64,000 nucleotides of DNA from JAJRTE01 sp964418585 (GTDB lineage Bacteria; Myxococcota_A; UBA796; JAJRTE01), in the NCBI GenBank assembly GCA_964418585.1, contig CAYQMG010000169.1, positions 4,688 through 68,687 of the forward strand. The letters are read 5' to 3'. This document shows, piece by piece, positions 1-8,848 of the stretch. The position numbers and the translations under genes are program-made. A model generated the notes under the pieces. The model had not been told where the DNA came from and made no database searches. It saw only the letters and a list, made by a program, of their open reading frames with translations. The number at the start of each line of letters is the position of its first letter. Positions within the stretch are counted from its first letter, which is position 1.

Positions 1-159
1 AAATCGCCCCAGCCGCTCCCAACCTTCATCCCCGGTCCGCCAGGCCTTCCCCTCGATGATCACCAACAGCCAGGCCAACCCGATGGATATGGGCGGAAAG
101 ATGAAATGAAACCCCACTGTGATCGCAAACTGAATGCGTGCGAGCAAGACCGGATCCAT
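1..159 (-). CDS. cydA: Cytochrome bd ubiquinol oxidase subunit I, N-terminal fragment
   Basis: The reading frame runs from an ATG at 159 leftward off the window edge, giving 53 residues with no stop. The peptide begins MDPVLLARIQFAITVGFHFI and continues into a hydrophobic helix with FPPISIGLAW. This is the conserved first transmembrane segment of CydA, which carries the heme b595 ligand His after the LARIQF motif (family knowledge). CydA is the quinol-oxidising, heme-bearing subunit of the high-affinity terminal oxidase in the inner membrane. A GGGAGGG ribosome binding site lies about 5 bases before the ATG, and a sigma-70-like promoter lies at 208-236. The rest of the gene, and presumably cydB, are outside the window. 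Confidence 0.9.
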   Translation of the reverse strand, partial: MDPVLLARIQFAITVGFHFIFPPISIGLAWLLVIIEGKAWRTGDEGWERLGRF

Positions 160-515
160 GCTGCCCTCCCGCGTGTGAGTCCATCCCTGTCCCTGTCGAC
201 GCACGCTAGCATAATGCCCGCTCCTGCCATTGTCCATCCTCCCTCCCCGTCTCGAACCGCGGATCCTCCCATCTTCCCGTTCAAATTGCAGGAATCGTAT
301 CGCCGACTACACGATCTGCACCGCCGATGTCATCGGATCGAGTGTCGTCGTCTCGTGCGATAGGAAACGTTTATAAATACGAGTGAAATAGTCGATATTA
401 TCGACCTTCAATCAACCACACACAGTCGCCATGACACGCACTCACACACTCCGTTCCTCTCGTCTTCTGCAAGACGGTGGGCCGTCTCGGTGAGGCGGTA
501 GGCGGGGGAGGAGTG
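160..515. other. Intergenic region with AT-rich palindrome
   Basis: These 356 bases hold no gene. Besides the cydA promoter they contain a markedly AT-rich block (about 361-420) in otherwise GC-rich DNA. Inside it is a 7+1+7 palindrome, GTCGATATTATCGAC, at 391-405. It lies 3' of the radical SAM gene and about 230 bases upstream of cydA, so it may be an operator for cydA or a hairpin ending the radical SAM transcript. No run of T clearly follows it on the minus strand. Confidence 0.5.
208..236 (-). promoter_or_regulatory. Probable sigma-70 promoter of cydA
   Basis: On the minus strand a TGGACA box (231-236) is followed after exactly 17 bases by TATGCT (208-213). It points at the cydA start at 159, giving a leader of about 40 bases. 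The match is 5/6 at -35 and 4/6 at -10. Confidence 0.5.
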
Positions 516-1856
516 TCATGCGGTGGCGGCAGCAGCGCGGACCTGTTGTTCGATGGTGAGGCGGAGGGCGTCGGTGAGGTGGGGGCCGTAGCGAGCCTTG
601 ATGGCGTTTTCCCTGAGGCGCGTCATGCGGTCGTAGGCGCGCGCGATGTCCTGTCGGGAGAGGTGAGGGAGTTGGAGGATGGATGCTCTGTGGTTGGCGG
701 GGCGTTCGAGGAAGTCTGGGGGGAGGTAGCCGTGTGTGAGGCAGTGGTCGAACAGAGGGGTGCCCGGGAACGGGTAGAATACGGCGCATTCGAAGTCGAA
801 GGGTTGGAGGCGTTCGTGGAGTTGGAAGGTTGCCTCGAGGTCCCGGGGGGATTCTCCTGGGAGGCCGATGAGGTACTCGGCGACCGGTGCGATGCCCGCC
901 TGTCGGGTCCACGCGAAGGTACGGACGAGTCGTTCGGAGGAGATGGGGCGGTGCAGGACTTCCTGTCGGATGCGCCAACTACCACTGGGGACCTGGTACG
1001 TGATCTGCTGGCACCCGGCCCGTGCGAGGTCCTCGAGGAGCGGTTGGTTGATGGATTCTGGACGAGCGCGGATGGAAAACGGTGTGCCGATACGCTCGGG
1101 GTATGCGGCGAAGAATGCGTGGAGCCACCGGTTGTCGCTGTTGAAGACGTTGTCCAGAAAGACGACGTATTCGATTTTCGTGGTTTCCTGGAGTGCCTCG
1201 AGTTCGGCGATGACGCTGGCGACGGATCGTCTTCGCACGAAGCGGTTGGGGACGCCGTAGAGGTCGCGGTAGGTTCTTGCGGAGCAGTGGGTGCAGATGA
1301 AGGGGCAACCTCGAGCGGTGGAGATGTGGGCCACGGTGGGGATTTCGTCGAGGATGTCCCGTGCCGGGAATGGGAGGGCGTCGAGGTTTGCGATGGGAGG
1401 TCTGAGGGCGGGGCGGGCGCCGTTTTTGACGAACACGTTGCGCACGGAGATTTGGTCGCGGGGTTCGCCCCGTTGGAGCCTGGCCAGAAGTTCGAGGGTG
1501 GCCACCTCTCCCTCGCCGATGCAGACGAAGTCGAATCCAGGGGACTGGAGGACTTGCTCGGGCATGAAGGAAGGGAAGAGTCCACCGGCGATCACCGGGA
1601 TGTCGAGGCGGGCGCGGACGTGTTCGATGACCTGTCGTGCTCTGAGCCACTGGCGGATGGTGAGGGACAGGGCGAGCAGGTCGGGTTTGGCTGCGGCGAC
1701 GTGGTCGGACACGGTTTCGGGTGCAGCGTCCACGGGGACACGGAGGAGTGTTGCGTCGTGGCCGTGGCGGCGCAGGTATGCGGTGATGGCTGCCGGGCCG
1801 ACGGCGGCGACAGGCCAGGTCCGTTCCGTTTCGATCTCAAGCCATAGCAGGTGCAT
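516..1856 (-). CDS. B12-binding-domain radical SAM protein
   Basis: A 446-residue protein. Residues 1-150 look like the cobalamin-binding Rossmann-type domain common in this class, although the classical DxHxxG cobalamin-ligand motif is not visible. The radical SAM core begins around 175 with the cluster motif CPFICTHC (Cys184, Cys188, Cys191), which ligates the [4Fe-4S] cluster that reductively cleaves S-adenosylmethionine. Further on are a typical IGLPGES segment and FYPFPGTPL, both standard for this family. The C-terminal 80 residues are probably helical. Members include methyltransferases, methylthiotransferases and BchE-like cyclases, so the substrate cannot be told. It stands alone, divergent from the nifS-selD fusion, with an ATG at 1856 and only a weak ribosome binding site. 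Confidence 0.85.
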   Translation of the reverse strand: MHLLWLEIETERTWPVAAVGPAAITAYLRRHGHDATLLRVPVDAAPETVSDHVAAAKPDLLALSLTIRQWLRARQVIEHVRARLDIPVIAGGLFPSFMPEQVLQSPGFDFVCIGEGEVATLELLARLQRGEPRDQISVRNVFVKNGARPALRPPIANLDALPFPARDILDEIPTVAHISTARGCPFICTHCSARTYRDLYGVPNRFVRRRSVASVIAELEALQETTKIEYVVFLDNVFNSDNRWLHAFFAAYPERIGTPFSIRARPESINQPLLEDLARAGCQQITYQVPSGSWRIRQEVLHRPISSERLVRTFAWTRQAGIAPVAEYLIGLPGESPRDLEATFQLHERLQPFDFECAVFYPFPGTPLFDHCLTHGYLPPDFLERPANHRASILQLPHLSRQDIARAYDRMTRLRENAIKARYGPHLTDALRLTIEQQVRAAAATA

Positions 1857-1965
1857 GGTTTCCAGTCCCGATCCGAGGCACGCCGCCCGACGCCACCGTT
1901 TCAGTTTAGCCGGTCAGCAAGATGAGATCTGCTTTTTTCTGGAAGGAGGGTGTCGGCCATACTTC

Positions 1966-1996
1966 TTGACACCTGCCGGTGCTTGGGGTTCATATT
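1966..1996 (+). promoter_or_regulatory. Possible promoter of the nifS-selD fusion gene
   Basis: A perfect TTGACA (1966-1971) lies 125 bases before the start codon. The best -10 candidates (TCATAT or CATATT, 1990-1996) fit only with an 18-19 base spacer and match poorly, so the call rests on the -35 box. Confidence 0.3.
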
Positions 1997-2095
1997 GCAC
2001 GACGCCGCGTCCGGATGGGTGCGTCCGGTTGGGTCGGGCGTATTGCACCCTGCCGTTTTGGGGGCTCCCGGAGGAAGGCGAATGGAGGCGAATCG

Positions 2096-4312
2096 ATGAA
2101 TCCCATCTACCTCGACTACAATGCGACCACGCCGGTGATGCGGGAAGTCGCCGACGAAATGACCCCTTACCTCTACCAGCATTTTGGGAATCCCTCGAGT
2201 GGCCATGCCTTTGGTGCGGCGACTCGTCGGGCCGTCGAGGAAGCGCGGGCTCGAGTCGCCAGCCTGCTGGGCGCGGACCCGGGGGAGATCATTTTCACGA
2301 GTGGCGGAACGGAGAGCAACAATCTTGCCATCAAGGGGGTCGTATTTGCGAATTCCGACAAGGGGACGCACATCATCACCTCGGCGGTGGAGCATCCAGC
2401 GGTGATGGAGGTGTGTCGTTGGCTGGAGACCCAGGGGTATCGTCTGACCGTGCTTCCAGTGGACCGGTTCGGGTTGGTCGATCCCGGGGATCTGGAGCGG
2501 GCCATCACCTCGGACACGGTGCTGGTGACGATCATGCACGCGAACAACGAGGTCGGCACGATCCAGCCCATCGAGGCTCTGGCCGGGATTGCGCACCGGC
2601 ATGGGGCCTTGTTCCACACGGATGCGGCGCAGTCGGTGGGGAAGCTTCCGGTGAAGGTGGGGGACCTGGGGGTGGACCTGCTGTCGGTTGCCGCCCACAA
2701 GTTTTACGGCCCCAAGGGGGTAGGCGCGCTGTACCTGCGATCTGGGGTACACCTTGCGCCCCTGTTGCATGGAGCCGACCACGAGCGGGGACGGCGACCG
2801 GGTACCGAGAACGTGGTGCTCATCGTGGGTCTCGGTCGGGCCTGTCTGGAGGCGGATCGTCGGCTGGAGGAGCGCATGGACCGGTTCCGGGACCTGAGGG
2901 ATCGGTTGTTCGAGGGACTGAAATCCGAGGTCGGGGAACGGTTGCTGCGGCTGAACGGACACCCTGAGCAGCGACTTTGCAACACGCTCAGCGTGAGTTT
3001 CCGGGGGATCGACGCCAACACCCTGCTCTCCGAAATCGGTGCTCAGGTGGCAGCCTCGGCGGGCGCCGCCTGCCACACCGGCGACTCGGACCGCTCTCCG
3101 GTGCTCGAGGCCATGGACGTGCCGGTGGAATGGGCGGCCGGGACGGTTCGCTTCTCGGTGGGGGACCGGACGGGTCCGGAGGACATCGACCGTGCGATCC
3201 ACATCGTTGCGGAAGCGGTCCGGCGTCTTGCCCCGGACCGGACCGCCCCGGTGTCCGACCTGGTGACGCCCGAGGGGCGGTTTCAATTGACCCGTTTCAC
3301 GCACGGTCTGGGCTGCGCGTGCAAGCTTCGACCCCAGGTGCTCGAGGAGATTCTGCGGGTGTTGCCCGTTCCCTGCGCGCCGGAGTTCCTGGTTTCCACC
3401 GCCACGCGAGACGATGCTGTGGTCTACCGATTGGACGACCGGACGGCAATCGTTCAGTCGGTGGACTACTTCACGCCTGTTGTGGACGATCCATTTCAGT
3501 TTGGTGCCATTGCTGCGGCAAACGCGCTGAGCGACCTGTACGCGATGGGTGCGAAGCCGATTTTTGCACTCGGTATCGTGGGGTTTCCCACCAGTCGGCT
3601 CCCGACGAGTGTGCTCCAGAGCATCCTGGATGGTGCGGTGGACAAACTGGGCGAGGCCGGGATTTCTCTGGCAGGCGGCCATTCGATCGACGACACCGAG
3701 CCCAAGATCGGCTTCGCGGTGACCGGATTGGTGCGGCCGGACCAGGTGGTGCGCAACGACGGCGCCCGGCCGGGAGACGCCTTGATCCTCACCAAGCCCT
3801 TGGGGGTTGGGATCATTGCCACGGCACTGAAGCGCGGAGTAGCCGGCCGGGAGGCGGCGATGCGTGCGGTGGAGGTCATGTCCGAGTTGAACCGTGCGGC
3901 CGCTGACGCCATGCGCGCGGTGGGGGCCCATGCGTGCACCGACATCACTGGATTTGGACTCCTTGGACACCTCCACGAGATGTGCGTTGCGAGCGGTGTG
4001 GATGCCATCCTGTCCGAGGCCTCGGTACCGGTCCTCAAGTGGGCGCTCGAGTACGCCGGCGCCGGGATTGTGCCGGGCGGTACGGTGAACAACCTGGCTT
4101 TCGTCGAATCTCATGTCACGTTTGCGTCGAACGTCTCGGACGTCATCCGGCACGTGTTGGCAGACGCCCAGACATCGGGGGGACTTCTCATCAGTTTGCC
4201 CCCGGAGCGGGCCGACGCGCTTCTCGACGCGCTCGAGGAGGGGGGTGTTCACGGGGCGGCACACATCGGACACATCGCCGGCAAGGGTGAGGGGAACATC
4301 ATCGTGTCGTGA
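2096..4312 (+). CDS. selD: Cysteine desulfurase-selenide, water dikinase fusion (NifS-SelD)
   Basis: One 738-residue chain carries two enzymes. Residues 1-385 are a class V aminotransferase-fold cysteine desulfurase: N-terminus MNPIYLDYNATTP, PLP lysine Lys202 in the AHKFYGPKG motif, and a mobile-loop Cys326 in SAGAACHTG. Residues 398-738 are selenide, water dikinase: the LTRFTHGLGCACK motif puts the catalytic Cys at 407 (Cys rather than Sec) and Lys at 410. Later come the glycine-rich ALGIVGFP, GGHSIDD and DITGFGLLGH motifs. The desulfurase half may free selenium from selenocysteine and pass it to the SelD half, which makes selenophosphate from ATP for Sec-tRNA or 2-selenouridine. Such fusions are known in some bacteria. 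The ATG at 2096 has GGAGG 6-7 bases upstream. No selA, selB or tRNA-Sec is in the window. Confidence 0.95.
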   Translation: MNPIYLDYNATTPVMREVADEMTPYLYQHFGNPSSGHAFGAATRRAVEEARARVASLLGADPGEIIFTSGGTESNNLAIKGVVFANSDKGTHIITSAVEHPAVMEVCRWLETQGYRLTVLPVDRFGLVDPGDLERAITSDTVLVTIMHANNEVGTIQPIEALAGIAHRHGALFHTDAAQSVGKLPVKVGDLGVDLLSVAAHKFYGPKGVGALYLRSGVHLAPLLHGADHERGRRPGTENVVLIVGLGRACLEADRRLEERMDRFRDLRDRLFEGLKSEVGERLLRLNGHPEQRLCNTLSVSFRGIDANTLLSEIGAQVAASAGAACHTGDSDRSPVLEAMDVPVEWAAGTVRFSVGDRTGPEDIDRAIHIVAEAVRRLAPDRTAPVSDLVTPEGRFQLTRFTHGLGCACKLRPQVLEEILRVLPVPCAPEFLVSTATRDDAVVYRLDDRTAIVQSVDYFTPVVDDPFQFGAIAAANALSDLYAMGAKPIFALGIVGFPTSRLPTSVLQSILDGAVDKLGEAGISLAGGHSIDDTEPKIGFAVTGLVRPDQVVRNDGARPGDALILTKPLGVGIIATALKRGVAGREAAMRAVEVMSELNRAAADAMRAVGAHACTDITGFGLLGHLHEMCVASGVDAILSEASVPVLKWALEYAGAGIVPGGTVNNLAFVESHVTFASNVSDVIRHVLADAQTSGGLLISLPPERADALLDALEEGGVHGAAHIGHIAGKGEGNIIVS

Positions 4313-4357
4313 CCCGCGACCCGGTGGGCAAGACTGCTGGAGCTTCGAGGGGGAAGG

Positions 4358-5293
4358 CTACAGCGGCCAGCCGGCCTCGTTGGCCCAGGCCATTTCTCGA
4401 GCGCCCGGCACGAGGTCCTGGATGAACTTGCCCGCCTTGGCCACCACCCGGGTGGCCTCCTGGTAGGCCGGGTCGTCGATGGGTTCGAACCCACTGATGT
4501 GGCCGAGGCGATCCAGGATTTTTCGGCCTTCCTGGGTGGTTGCAGCTCGAGTCAGGGCATCCAGCACCTTGCGTTCGATTTCCGGATCGAGGTTCCGGGC
4601 CGTGAAGACCGGTTCGTTGGGGATTTTCTCGGTGGTACCGATGACCTGAAGCGTCGGGTCCGAGGCTGCTGCCCCTGCGTAGGTCGCCGCCGCATCGGCC
4701 TTGCCCTGGCGCACATGCTCCAGGGCAGCGCTGTGAGATCCTGCGAACGTGGCCTCGACCGAAATTCCCCGGGACGCCAGCAGGGCCGCAGGCAGGATGT
4801 AGCCGCTCACCGAGTAGGGATCCACGTAGGCGATTCGCTTGCCGGCAAGTTGCTCCAGCGAGGTCAGTGGCCCGCCCTTGCGTGCCACGATTTCTCCGGA
4901 ATAGGCGTGAGGGTCCGGGTTGACGGAACGCAGCACCCGAAGACGGGCGTGCACGTCGTATTCCTTGTGCGCGAGCAGGTATTCGAAAAGGGGCAGGAGT
5001 CCCACGTGAACTTCACCGCGCCCCACCGCGGAGAGCGCCTCGGTGCCGGTGTCGGCCGAACGCACTTCCACATCCAGTCCCGAGTTGATTTCCAGGAGGC
5101 GTTCCAGCGACGTGAGGTCCACCGGAGGCACTCCAGCTGTATGCGCATGAGAAAGCAAGAAGATCACGGGATGTTCGCTGGTGCCCAGTTCGCCGCGCGG
5201 GGTTTGCGTGCACCCGGCCGCGAACCCTGCTCCCACGAGCGACGATACGATCAAGACGAACAGGTGCGCGCGCCACAACTGCCGAACCATCAT
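4358..5293 (-). CDS. PhnD-like phosphate/phosphonate-type substrate-binding lipoprotein
   Basis: A 311-residue periplasmic binding protein with a lipoprotein signal: a hydrophobic stretch ending in GAGFAAGC, with Cys28 as the lipid-anchored residue. The body has the type II periplasmic binding fold of the PhnD/SsuA-like group: LTSLEQLAGKRIAYVDPYS followed by SGYILPAALL and then AALEHVRQGKADAAATY, all hallmark segments of phosphonate-binding components. No permease or ATPase gene is adjacent, so it is an orphan binding protein or serves a sensor. It is convergent with selD (45 bases between stops). Ligand unknown; phosphonate, phosphite, a sulfur oxyanion or a selenium oxyanion are all possible. 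The start at 5293 (ATGATG) is chosen because it puts the signal peptide at the N-terminus; an in-frame extension to 5350 is less likely. Confidence 0.85.
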   Translation of the reverse strand: MMVRQLWRAHLFVLIVSSLVGAGFAAGCTQTPRGELGTSEHPVIFLLSHAHTAGVPPVDLTSLERLLEINSGLDVEVRSADTGTEALSAVGRGEVHVGLLPLFEYLLAHKEYDVHARLRVLRSVNPDPHAYSGEIVARKGGPLTSLEQLAGKRIAYVDPYSVSGYILPAALLASRGISVEATFAGSHSAALEHVRQGKADAAATYAGAAASDPTLQVIGTTEKIPNEPVFTARNLDPEIERKVLDALTRAATTQEGRKILDRLGHISGFEPIDDPAYQEATRVVAKAGKFIQDLVPGAREMAWANEAGWPL

Positions 5294-5474
5294 CGGGTAC
5301 CCCCAAGGCGTTTGTCCGGGCATGGGGCGACGAACCGGGTCGCCCGCCACACCTGGGACAGGTACGGGAGCCGAAAACCGATCTCACCCTACCACGTCCG
5401 GGACCCGGGTTCAAGACCCTGCAGGCGCCTGGATGTGCCTGAAACCACCCGCTGCTGTTACACGGACGATTCCT

Positions 5475-5483
5475 GTGCTATCA
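5475..5483 (+). promoter_or_regulatory. Extended -10 promoter element before the HEAT-repeat gene
   Basis: TGCTATCAT combines the TGn extension with a 5/6 -10 box (TATCAT, 5478-5483) 46 bases before the start codon. No good -35 box is visible, which is tolerated when the extension is present. Confidence 0.35.
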
Positions 5484-5529
5484 TGCACCACCGACGCGGG
5501 GCAAGACCCTGCGGCACGGGGAGGAGCGA

Positions 5530-6909
5530 ATGAAAGGCGGGATAGAACGACCAGATGGAGGAGCCCCCCGGCACCGGAAGGCGGAAGATTCCGCGGTGAG
5601 CACGGCCGTCGAAGCCGTGTCCGGGAGTGCCAGGCCGGAGGAAACGCTGAGGTCTCTGTTTCGGACCGACCGGGTCCTGGGTCTGGAGACGGCGCTGCAT
5701 TTGTCCCAGGCCGCGAACTCGAGCCTGCGTCGGGCGGCCGCCGACCTGCTCGGGCTGGACGAGGGGAGGCGCGCGGTGGACCGGCTCGTGGCGTTGCTCG
5801 CCGACCCGGATGTTCACGTCCGGATTCATGCGCGCAACGCGCTGGTGGACATCGGCAACCTGGTCGTTGTGGACGCACTTCTCGAGCGCCTCCGGGATAC
5901 GGAGGGGGCGGAACTGCTCGGCCGGATTGAAATCCTGGGCGCCCTCCTTGAGACGCAGGGGCCTTTGTTCGTCACGCGCCACAGGCTGCCGGTCGACCGG
6001 ATGGTTGCGGCCGTGTCCGAGGTGTTCCGGGACGCCGAGCCTGCGGCTCGAGCAGAGGCTGCGCGTGCACTGGCCAAGGCTGGACAGTCGGCGGTGTCGG
6101 CCCTCCCTCTGCTCGCCGAAAGTTTGACCGACCCGGATCATCGGGTACGGGCGAACGTGGTCGCAGCGCTCGCAGCACTCGACACCGGGGAAGCTCGGCT
6201 CCTCCTGCGGGAGATCGCGCTGCCCCACCTGGAGGAGGACCTGGCCGCCCAGGACGCCGAGGTGCGGACCGCAGCCGCAGGAGCAGCCGCCCACCTGGGC
6301 GCCGACGCCTTGCCGGTGCTCGTGTCCGCACTGAGAAACGCCGACGACTCCCTCCGGTTCGCCATCATGCTTTCGCTCCGTCGCCTCGAGGCCGCCGGGC
6401 ATGGGGCGGTGCGGGCTTTGATCTCGCTCCTGGATACCCAGGATTCCAGAACCCGGCGGAATGTCCTTTACACGCTTCAGGACCTGGGAACCCCCGAAGC
6501 CCTGGAGGTCGTCCGCCTCGCCCGGATCGATGTGGTGGAGGATCCCCTGGACCGCATGCTCCGCATGATGGAGGCCTGGGCCAGGCGACAGTCGGCCACT
6601 CGGAGCGGACCCTACCGCCTCGCCTACGGCGTCCTGTCCCGGTACGATGGGGAACCGCTGGTGGAGCCGGCCGACCAGGCTGCCCGGGCCTACTCGGAGA
6701 GCGCCATGGCCCATCTGGGAGAACGTCTGGCCGAACATCCGTCATGGGAAGTGTTTCTGGAACAGGACGCCGAACTCGACGGCCTGATTCTCCGCCCCGA
6801 GACCACCCGGGGGGCTCACGAGGCGGAAGGCCAGGAGCGAACCGCACCGATGGAGGTGGTGTTCGAACGCGCTTCCAGAGACCTGGTGCTGGTCATCGGC
6901 GGCGAATGA
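5530..6909 (+). CDS. HEAT-repeat protein
   Basis: A 459-residue, largely alpha-helical protein. Residues about 40-340 form a run of HEAT/PBS-lyase-type repeats, each with an Ala/Leu-rich helix pair and recurring patterns such as LLADPDVHVRIHARNALVDI and DPDHRVRANVVAALAALD. Such superhelices act as protein-binding scaffolds. There is no signal peptide, and the first 35 residues look disordered and charged, so it is probably cytoplasmic. The C-terminal 100 residues are not repetitive. The ATG at 5530 is preceded by GGGGAGGAG. It begins a same-strand run with the S55 peptidase, propeller and transglycosylase genes, with a 22-base gap to the next. Partner unknown. Confidence 0.8.
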   Translation: MKGGIERPDGGAPRHRKAEDSAVSTAVEAVSGSARPEETLRSLFRTDRVLGLETALHLSQAANSSLRRAAADLLGLDEGRRAVDRLVALLADPDVHVRIHARNALVDIGNLVVVDALLERLRDTEGAELLGRIEILGALLETQGPLFVTRHRLPVDRMVAAVSEVFRDAEPAARAEAARALAKAGQSAVSALPLLAESLTDPDHRVRANVVAALAALDTGEARLLLREIALPHLEEDLAAQDAEVRTAAAGAAAHLGADALPVLVSALRNADDSLRFAIMLSLRRLEAAGHGAVRALISLLDTQDSRTRRNVLYTLQDLGTPEALEVVRLARIDVVEDPLDRMLRMMEAWARRQSATRSGPYRLAYGVLSRYDGEPLVEPADQAARAYSESAMAHLGERLAEHPSWEVFLEQDAELDGLILRPETTRGAHEAEGQERTAPMEVVFERASRDLVLVIGGE

Positions 6910-6931
6910 CGCGGCGGACACTCCGCGCTAC

Positions 6932-8848
6932 ATGGTCGGACCTGACGTGAACAACCTCTCTTCGATTCATCTCACGTTCCTGCTTATCGCCCTGGCCTCC
7001 TCGGGAGCCCAAGCCGACACAGGTTTCGACCCGGCTTCCGATTCCGGGACCCTCCCCACGCCCATCATGCCCCTCGAGGAAGTGCGACCAGGCATGCGGG
7101 TGGTCGCCTACACGGTTTTCCAGGGTTCGGAAATCGAACCGTTCACCGGAACGGTCCAGGGCGTGGTCCGGAACTACCTGGGGCCGGAACGACACATCAT
7201 CATGGTGATGTTCGAGGGGGAGCGCCTGCGTCACAACGGGATCGTACACGGCATGAGCGGCAGCCCGGTCTACGCCGACGGTCGACTCATCGGGGCCCTG
7301 GCCCTCGCACTGGGTCCATTCCAGAAAGACCCCCTCGCCGGCGTCACCCCCATCGAGTACATGCTCGAGGATGTGGAGGCGACGGAACCATTCGCGCCCG
7401 CGCGGGGTCAGGTGCGGTTGTTTTCTTGCAAAACAAGGAAAGATTGGCCCCAACAGGACATTCATGGCCCCTCGCATCCTGCTCGAGTCACTTCCAGCAC
7501 GCTCGAGCCCGAAGGCGGAGCGGTCGCCCTGCGTCCGCTTCGGTCTCCGCTCACCATCGCAGGGATCGATCCGGTCGTCTTCTCCGGCTTTGCTTCCCAC
7601 TTCCCCTGGATCGGCCCGGTCGGAGTGCTGGCTGGAGGCGGTCGAAGTCCGGAACCGGGGACGGCTGTGCCCACCGTGTCGAGGGCGGCGGCCGGTCTTC
7701 GTCCAGGAAGCCCCGTCTGTGCCGTGCTGATCGACGGTGACGCCACCCTGGCCGCAACCGGCACGGTGACCTATCGGAACGGGGACGAAATCCTCGCCTT
7801 CGGACACCCCCTCATGCAGCAGGGGCCTGTGGCCATTCCCATGGCCACCGCCGAGATCGTCGCGACCGTGGCCGATCAGACCTATCCCTACAAGCTCGCC
7901 AATCCGGGAATCATGGTCGGCCAGATCACTCGAGACCAGGTGACCGCCATTGCGGGCCGCATCGGCCCGGTCCCCGAAATGATCCCGGTCCAAATCGACA
8001 TTCGCCGCACCTCCGGGAGTTCCAGCAACTTCTCATACCGGGTCGTGGATGTCCCCGGTCTCACACCGGCCTTGTTCCAGTTGCTCCTCGCCAATTCGCT
8101 CAAGAAGCAGTGGCGGTATGCCTCCGAAGGGGTCTACCTCGTGGACGCATCGCTCCACTTGAAGGGAGGACTGAGTGTGCCGGTGCGCCAGTCCTACGTG
8201 GTGACGCCGCGGGTCCCGGGCTCGGGGTCGTTTTTCGACTTGGTGCGTGACGTGGCCGAACCTTTTTCGCTTCTGTACAACAACCGGTTCCAAGAGGTCC
8301 GGTTCGACTCCGTGGATGTGCGTATCGAGACCGGCGACCAGGTCCGGCTCTACCGGATCGACGCCCTTCATACCGATCGCGTGGAGGTGCGACCCGGGGA
8401 CCGGTTGGAAGTCCACGTCGGTCTTGTCCGGTATCGCGGCGAGCGTCTGGTGCGCACGGTGATGGTGCCGATTCCCCAGGGGCTTGAACCGGGGACCCTC
8501 CGGCTCCAGGTGGTGGATGCCCGTTCTGCTGAGCGGCCTGGGGCGCCGGGAGGTCGGCTGTCGGTGGACGGGGCGCGGAGTCTCGAGCAATTGGTCGACA
8601 TCTTGACGCGCACGCGGCGTGGTGACCGTTGCTATCTGCAGTTGGTCGCCAGAAGGCCGGGGCTGGAGATTCAGAATCGTCAACTGACCTCGTTGCCAGG
8701 CTCGGCGCGTTCGGTCCTTGCGGCGAGCGTATCTGGAGCGGAGGTCCGGACTCTGGACGAAGCCGTGGTCTGGGAGGAGGAGATGGTGCTGGACGGTGTC
8801 GTCACCGGGCACCGCGACCGTGACATCGTGGTCTTGCCGGCCCTGTGA
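6932..8848 (+). CDS. SpoIVB-type S55 peptidase domain protein
   Basis: A 638-residue exported protein. An N-terminal hydrophobic stretch (HLTFLLIALASSGAQA) ends in a signal-peptidase-I-like site. Residues about 40-350 match the SpoIVB peptidase S55 domain: the HGMSGSPVYADG segment (His106, probable catalytic Ser109) followed by GRLIGALALALG and VTPIEYMLE. Further on is LAFGHPLMQQGPVAIPM, which supplies a conserved GHP histidine. In Bacillus, SpoIVB is a secreted serine protease that triggers a regulated-proteolysis cascade; in non-sporulating relatives this domain occurs in periplasmic proteins of unknown role. The C-terminal half (360-638) is beta-rich. A GTG at 6947 is an alternative start. 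It follows the HEAT gene closely. Confidence 0.8.
   Translation: MVGPDVNNLSSIHLTFLLIALASSGAQADTGFDPASDSGTLPTPIMPLEEVRPGMRVVAYTVFQGSEIEPFTGTVQGVVRNYLGPERHIIMVMFEGERLRHNGIVHGMSGSPVYADGRLIGALALALGPFQKDPLAGVTPIEYMLEDVEATEPFAPARGQVRLFSCKTRKDWPQQDIHGPSHPARVTSSTLEPEGGAVALRPLRSPLTIAGIDPVVFSGFASHFPWIGPVGVLAGGGRSPEPGTAVPTVSRAAAGLRPGSPVCAVLIDGDATLAATGTVTYRNGDEILAFGHPLMQQGPVAIPMATAEIVATVADQTYPYKLANPGIMVGQITRDQVTAIAGRIGPVPEMIPVQIDIRRTSGSSSNFSYRVVDVPGLTPALFQLLLANSLKKQWRYASEGVYLVDASLHLKGGLSVPVRQSYVVTPRVPGSGSFFDLVRDVAEPFSLLYNNRFQEVRFDSVDVRIETGDQVRLYRIDALHTDRVEVRPGDRLEVHVGLVRYRGERLVRTVMVPIPQGLEPGTLRLQVVDARSAERPGAPGGRLSVDGARSLEQLVDILTRTRRGDRCYLQLVARRPGLEIQNRQLTSLPGSARSVLAASVSGAEVRTLDEAVVWEEEMVLDGVVTGHRDRDIVVLPAL

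Noticed and set aside
477..1847. Long plus-strand open frame opposite the radical SAM gene.
   Set aside because: It is Gly/Val/Glu-biased with no recognisable domain and is the complement of a clearly real gene.
3314..3316. Selenocysteine at the SelD active site.
   Set aside because: The codon is TGC (Cys), not TGA, so no recoding is needed.
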